Assembly (NCBI RefSeq): GCF_000611645.1
Contig: NW_014013201.1
Span: 1-12,202 of the forward strand
Direction: 5' to 3'
Length of the DNA: 12,202 bases
Source: Monoraphidium neglectum
Taxonomy: Eukaryota; Chlorophyta; Chlorophyceae; Sphaeropleales; Selenastraceae
Below, in pieces: positions 9,601-12,202 of the stretch. The notes under the pieces are model-generated. The model was not told the DNA's origin. It worked only from the letters and a program-made list of their open reading frames with translations, and did no database searches. The translations under genes and the position numbers were made by a program. Positions within the stretch are counted from its first letter, which is position 1, and the number at the start of each line of letters is the position of its first letter.

Positions 9601-11981
9601 GACCCTCCCCCTGCTGTGGCCGCTGACCCCCTGCCCCTATCCCCCAACCCCAACCCCACCCCGCAGCCTGACCGGCACCATCAACATCAACATCAACCTC
9701 ATGACATACCTCACCGAGCTCGACCTGTCACACAACCAATTGTCCGGAGAGGTGCGCGGCACGACCCCCGCCTGCCCGGACGTCCCAACCACCCCCGCCA
9801 GCCGGCCCCGGCCACGCGTTGGGCCGCGACGGCTGCTCCCCACCGTCTGGACGGCTCCCCTTTGTGATTCCCCGGCATAAACCACCTGCCTGCCGACCAT
9901 CCCTGATCTGCGACCCCGGCCGCCCTGCAGTTGGGCCCCGATATTTTTTACCTGCCGCAGCTGTCGCGCCTCAACCTCGCCGGCAACAACTTTGAGGGCA
10001 CGATCAGCGAGTCTATCGGGTGCGGGCAGCAGCGGGGGATTGGGGACACGGGAGGGGAGGATTTCTTCTGGCATCCAGCTTGCTTTCGCGCAGCGTGGCG
10101 CCTAGTTGGGGGTTTGCGACCCAAGTGGAGCTTGTTGTTGACTTTGCACGGGCGACCTTACACATATTTACACACACACTCGCACACACTTGCGCGCACA
10201 CACACACACACACACTCTTACACAAACAGACACTCACGAACACACACTCAAGCACACACCCTCCCACAATGACACCCGCCCACCCTGCACCCTATTTCTC
10301 CATTTACCCCAGGCTAGCGTACAGTTTGACGGAGCTCATGCTGTCCAACAACACAGGACTCATCGGCCCCATGCCCAACGACGCCGCGTTCCTGCGGTGC
10401 GGGCCCCGGCGCGCGCGACGGCAACGCACGGCGCACGCCTCAACGCGGCGCCCCGTTTCACCAGGCCGCGGGCGGCCCTGCGCATGGGGCTGAATCGGTT
10501 GCGCAGCGCAGCTTTTATGGCGGCCCCAGGAGTGCCTGCAGCGTGGCTGGTGGTGCGTCCCGCAACCACAGAGCACCTGCACATGCAGACTTTTTCTTTC
10601 CCCTCGCCCTACACCCCCCCCCCCCCCACACACACACACAAACACCAAAGACAATACTCACACACGCACACACACACACATAGCAGCACACACTTGCGCG
10701 CGCACACACACACACACACAGCAGCACACACACACACACATGCGAACACCAACAAACACACACACACACGCACGCGCACACACACATCCATGTACAAACA
10801 AACACACTCAAACTCTGACCCACACACCCTGCACACACTCTCATCCGCTCTGACCGCCCCCAGATACCTCCAGCGCCTCAGCGCCACAAAGACAAACATG
10901 TCTTGTGTGCCTGCCAAGGAGGTCGTCGCCGCCAAGCGCGCCCGCGAGGCCGCGCTCAACGCCTCGCTCGCGGGCGCGACCGGCGCCGCCGCCGCCGGCG
11001 GCTGGTGGCCCAAGTGTAACCCCGAGAAGCGCCTGCCGTGCTTCCTGGAATTTGCGGAGTACGACATCCCCCGCAGCGACAGCAGCAACATGCGCTGCTT
11101 CCCCGTCCGCCGCAAGCCGCAGGCGGAGGCGCAGGTGGACTGCAGGACGGGGTCGGCCTTCGGCCTGCTCGACGATGCCGTGCAGGCGGAGCAGCAGCAG
11201 TGGGACCTGTCGCCGTCCTACTACCAGTATGCCAACTGCCGCTGCCTCTCCGGCTTCCGGGAGGTCTGGACCCGCAATGGGACCCACCTGGCCTGCGAGG
11301 CCAACCCCAAATCGCAGCCGCTGCCGCCGTGGGCATGGGTGTTTGTCGCGCTCGGCGCCGTTCTCGCGGTGTTGGCGGCGGCGATCCTGAGCCTGGGGAG
11401 CCGGCTGGTGCTGTTCAGGACGCGATGGGCGCGCGAGATGGAGCTGAAACGGAAGCGGGCCCGGGGGTCGCCAAAGGGCGGCGGCACGATCAGCGTCGTC
11501 GTCACCGACATCGAGGGTTACTCAGGTGGGGAGGTGACTCACCGCTCGCGCCCTGCTGAGTTGGCGGCGGCGCGGGCGCACTTGCCTGTGTCGCGGGTTG
11601 CGCGTCCTTGCAGCCAGTGTGAGAAGGGCCGCGCGCACGTCACACGAGCGCGTCTGACCATGGCGGAGCGCGCCTGCTTGGAGTGGCCCCCTTGTTGAGG
11701 GGCCCGAGGCCGTTGGACGGCTCAGTCGCGGCCGTCCACCACTCAACCGCCACCAACCGCCGTCCCAACCGCCCTCCAACCGTCTGCCCCCAGAGCTGAT
11801 GAAGACCAGCCCCTCTCTGACGACCAAGGCCCTGAACCTGCACAACGCCGTCCTGAAGAAGGCGGCCCACTTCCACGCGGGCCACGTGTTCGAACAGGAG
11901 GGCGACAGCTGGGCGGTGGCGTTCCACGACGCGCAGGACGCGGTGGCCTTCTGCATGCAGGCGCAGCAGGCGCTGCACAAG
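6667..11981 (+). CDS. LRR receptor-like class III nucleotide cyclase, ten exons seen, 3' end off window
   Basis: The spliced partial product is 772 residues and is predicted to sit in a surface or endomembrane with LRRs outside and the cyclase inside. Seen: a signal peptide (1-25, VVVLVVWL core, APAAA before the likely cleavage site); a Pro/Ala-rich linker; a Cys-containing cap (69-145, with YCQWPGIACCG like plant LRR N-caps); plant-type LRRs (about 150-490) with repeated LxLxxNxxxGTIP motifs; a Cys-rich region (500-640); one membrane helix (about 645-667); a basic stop-transfer stretch (KRKRAR); then a class III cyclase fold from 697. VVVTDIEGYS carries the first metal Asp (D704) and EQEGDSWAVAF the second (D747). 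Sequons (NAS, NDT, NCS, NGT) are frequent before the helix. Purine selectivity is not settled, because half the catalytic domain is missing. Architecture is strong; ligand and product are unknown. Confidence 0.86.
7522..7805 (+). other. Intron 2 of the LRR-cyclase gene
   Basis: The intron runs from GTGAGC to a C-rich acceptor tract (CCCCACCCCCCCAG). It splits the LRR consensus between ILDL and NNWINGTIP, the split codon reading Ala. Nothing else was recognised in it. Confidence 0.75.
8069..8719 (+). other. Intron 3 of the LRR-cyclase gene (651 bases, longest complete intron)
   Basis: This GC- and G-rich intron has purine-rich runs on the plus strand and a short CAG/CGG-type trinucleotide cluster at about 8449-8475. 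Long open frames on both strands come from base composition and show no recognisable motif. It ends CGCCTGCAG before ACAAACGCT. Confidence 0.75.
9232..9666 (+). other. Intron 5 of the LRR-cyclase gene
   Basis: A 435-base intron from GTGCGC to CCCCGCAG. Its 5' end has an 18-base tandem duplication and its 3' third is strongly C/A-rich with few Gs, a very long polypyrimidine-like approach to the acceptor. No gene is seen in it. Confidence 0.75.
9236..9290. repeat. Short tandem repeat, 18-base period
   Basis: GCAGTGATCTTGACT occurs at 9236-9250 and again at 9254-9268, with a degenerate third copy (TCAGTGATTTTGA) starting near 9277. The first copy overlaps the start of intron 5. Confidence 0.8.
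10170..10262. repeat. CA microsatellite in intron 7 of the LRR-cyclase gene
   Basis: An interrupted CA repeat lies on the sense strand, with CT, GC and CAAA variants, in the 293-base intron 10020-10312. Confidence 0.9.
10397..10863 (+). other. Intron 8 of the LRR-cyclase gene
   Basis: This 467-base intron runs from GTGCGG to CCCCCAG; its 3' half is a poly-C run followed by a long compound CA repeat. A long open frame reads through from intron 7 to exon 9, because CA repeats contain no stop codons, but only its part after 10863 is coding. Confidence 0.8.
10614..10838. repeat. Poly-C run and compound CA microsatellite
   Basis: Fourteen consecutive Cs (10614-10627) lead into about 200 bases of interrupted CA repeat with GCAG, GCGCG and CAAA interruptions. 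It is the largest repeat tract in the window and lies on the sense strand of the LRR-cyclase gene. Confidence 0.9.
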
Positions 11982-12155
11982 GTGCGGTCGCACGTGTGCC
12001 CCGCACGCGTGTGATGATTGCACGTGCATGTTCGTGTGCGCACACATGTGCGCGCTGCGCGTGCATGCGCATGCTGCTTTTGGGTGCGTGTGCGCATGCG
12101 TTGTGTCCAAACGTCGTGAGCTTGTGTGGGTGTGCATACTTTTGTGTGTGTGTGT

Positions 12156-12202
<47 letters not shown>
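11982..12202 (+). other. Intron 10 of the LRR-cyclase gene (partial)
   Basis: The intron starts GTGCGG after the Lys codon ending exon 10 and runs off the right edge. It is rich in alternating purine-pyrimidine sequence (GTGCGC, CATGTGCGC, GTGCATGCG) before the pure TG run. Confidence 0.7.
12143..12202. repeat. TG microsatellite, cut by the window edge
   Basis: A nearly pure TG run of about 60 bases with one TC interruption continues to the last base. Its true length cannot be seen and may be hard to assemble. Confidence 0.92.

Larger units (their letters stand above)
6667..11981 (+). other. Exon-intron map of the LRR-cyclase gene
   Basis: Exons: 6667-6721, 6925-7521, 7806-8068, 8720-8899, 9119-9231, 9667-9751, 9931-10019, 10313-10396, 10864-11525, 11794-11981. 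Phases after exons 1-10: 1, 1, 0, 0, 2, 0, 2, 2, 1, 0. Donors: GTGAGA, GTGAGC, GTGCGG, GTACGC, GTGCGC, GTGCGC, GTGCGG, GTGCGG, GTGGGG, GTGCGG; acceptors are all AG. Exon 1 was found from its signal-peptide coding and phase: its final G joins TG at 6925 to give Val. An in-frame TGA at 6873-6875 rules out simple extension of exon 2 upstream. Exon 9 opens with YLQRLS after a split Arg codon and contains the membrane helix. Exon 9/10 joins GYS to ELMKT in the cyclase domain. Confidence 0.82.

Noticed and set aside
10628..10838. Possible CRISPR-like or tandem gene array
   Set aside because: It is a simple compound CA microsatellite without fixed-length spacers, in an intron of a eukaryotic gene.
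10190..11698. 502-codon plus-strand open frame taken as one gene
   Set aside because: Only 10864-11525 is coding (exon 9). The first part translates CA repeats and intron sequence, and the end reads through the GTGGGG donor.

Overview
This window looks like nuclear DNA from a GC-rich green alga, most likely a chlorophyte and possibly a chlorophycean. It holds intron-dense genes whose splice donors are mostly GTG-type (GTGAG, GTGCG, GTGGG), CA/TG microsatellites inside introns, and proteins with Ala/Gly/Gln low-complexity tracts. It also holds gene families expected of the green lineage: a plastid class 3 lipase, a plant-type DHQ synthase II homologue and a receptor-like LRR cyclase. No prokaryotic operon structure, RNA gene or transposon was recognised.

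Layout. (1) On the minus strand, about 2315 to 271, is the first coding exon of a PLIP-like (plastid lipase, class 3 lipase) gene. It carries an N-terminal extension, a coiled coil, the PLIP helical motif, a Gln-rich linker and the start of the lipase fold. Its intron 1 (270 to 1) contains a CA/TG microsatellite, and the catalytic half lies off the left edge. (2) Positions 2316-2774 are an intergenic region shared by two divergent genes, with a TATA-like box for the plus-strand gene. (3) On the plus strand, 2775-6165 is a complete ten-exon gene for a 409-residue homologue of archaeal-type 3-dehydroquinate synthase II with a transit-peptide-like N terminus. The spliced reading frame is continuous and ends in the expected C-terminal motif. 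(4) Positions 6166-6666 are intergenic. (5) On the plus strand, from 6667 past the right edge, ten exons encode a receptor-like protein: signal peptide, Cys-containing cap, leucine-rich repeats, Cys-rich juxtamembrane region, one transmembrane helix and the first ~75 residues of a class III nucleotide cyclase domain. The window ends inside a TG microsatellite in its tenth intron.

The three genes show no evident shared pathway. Two are probably plastid proteins (lipid hydrolysis; a shikimate-related or unknown reaction) and the third is probably a plasma-membrane receptor making a cyclic nucleotide. All exon boundaries were derived by hand from GT-AG signals, phase compatibility and remembered family motifs; none is backed by transcripts.
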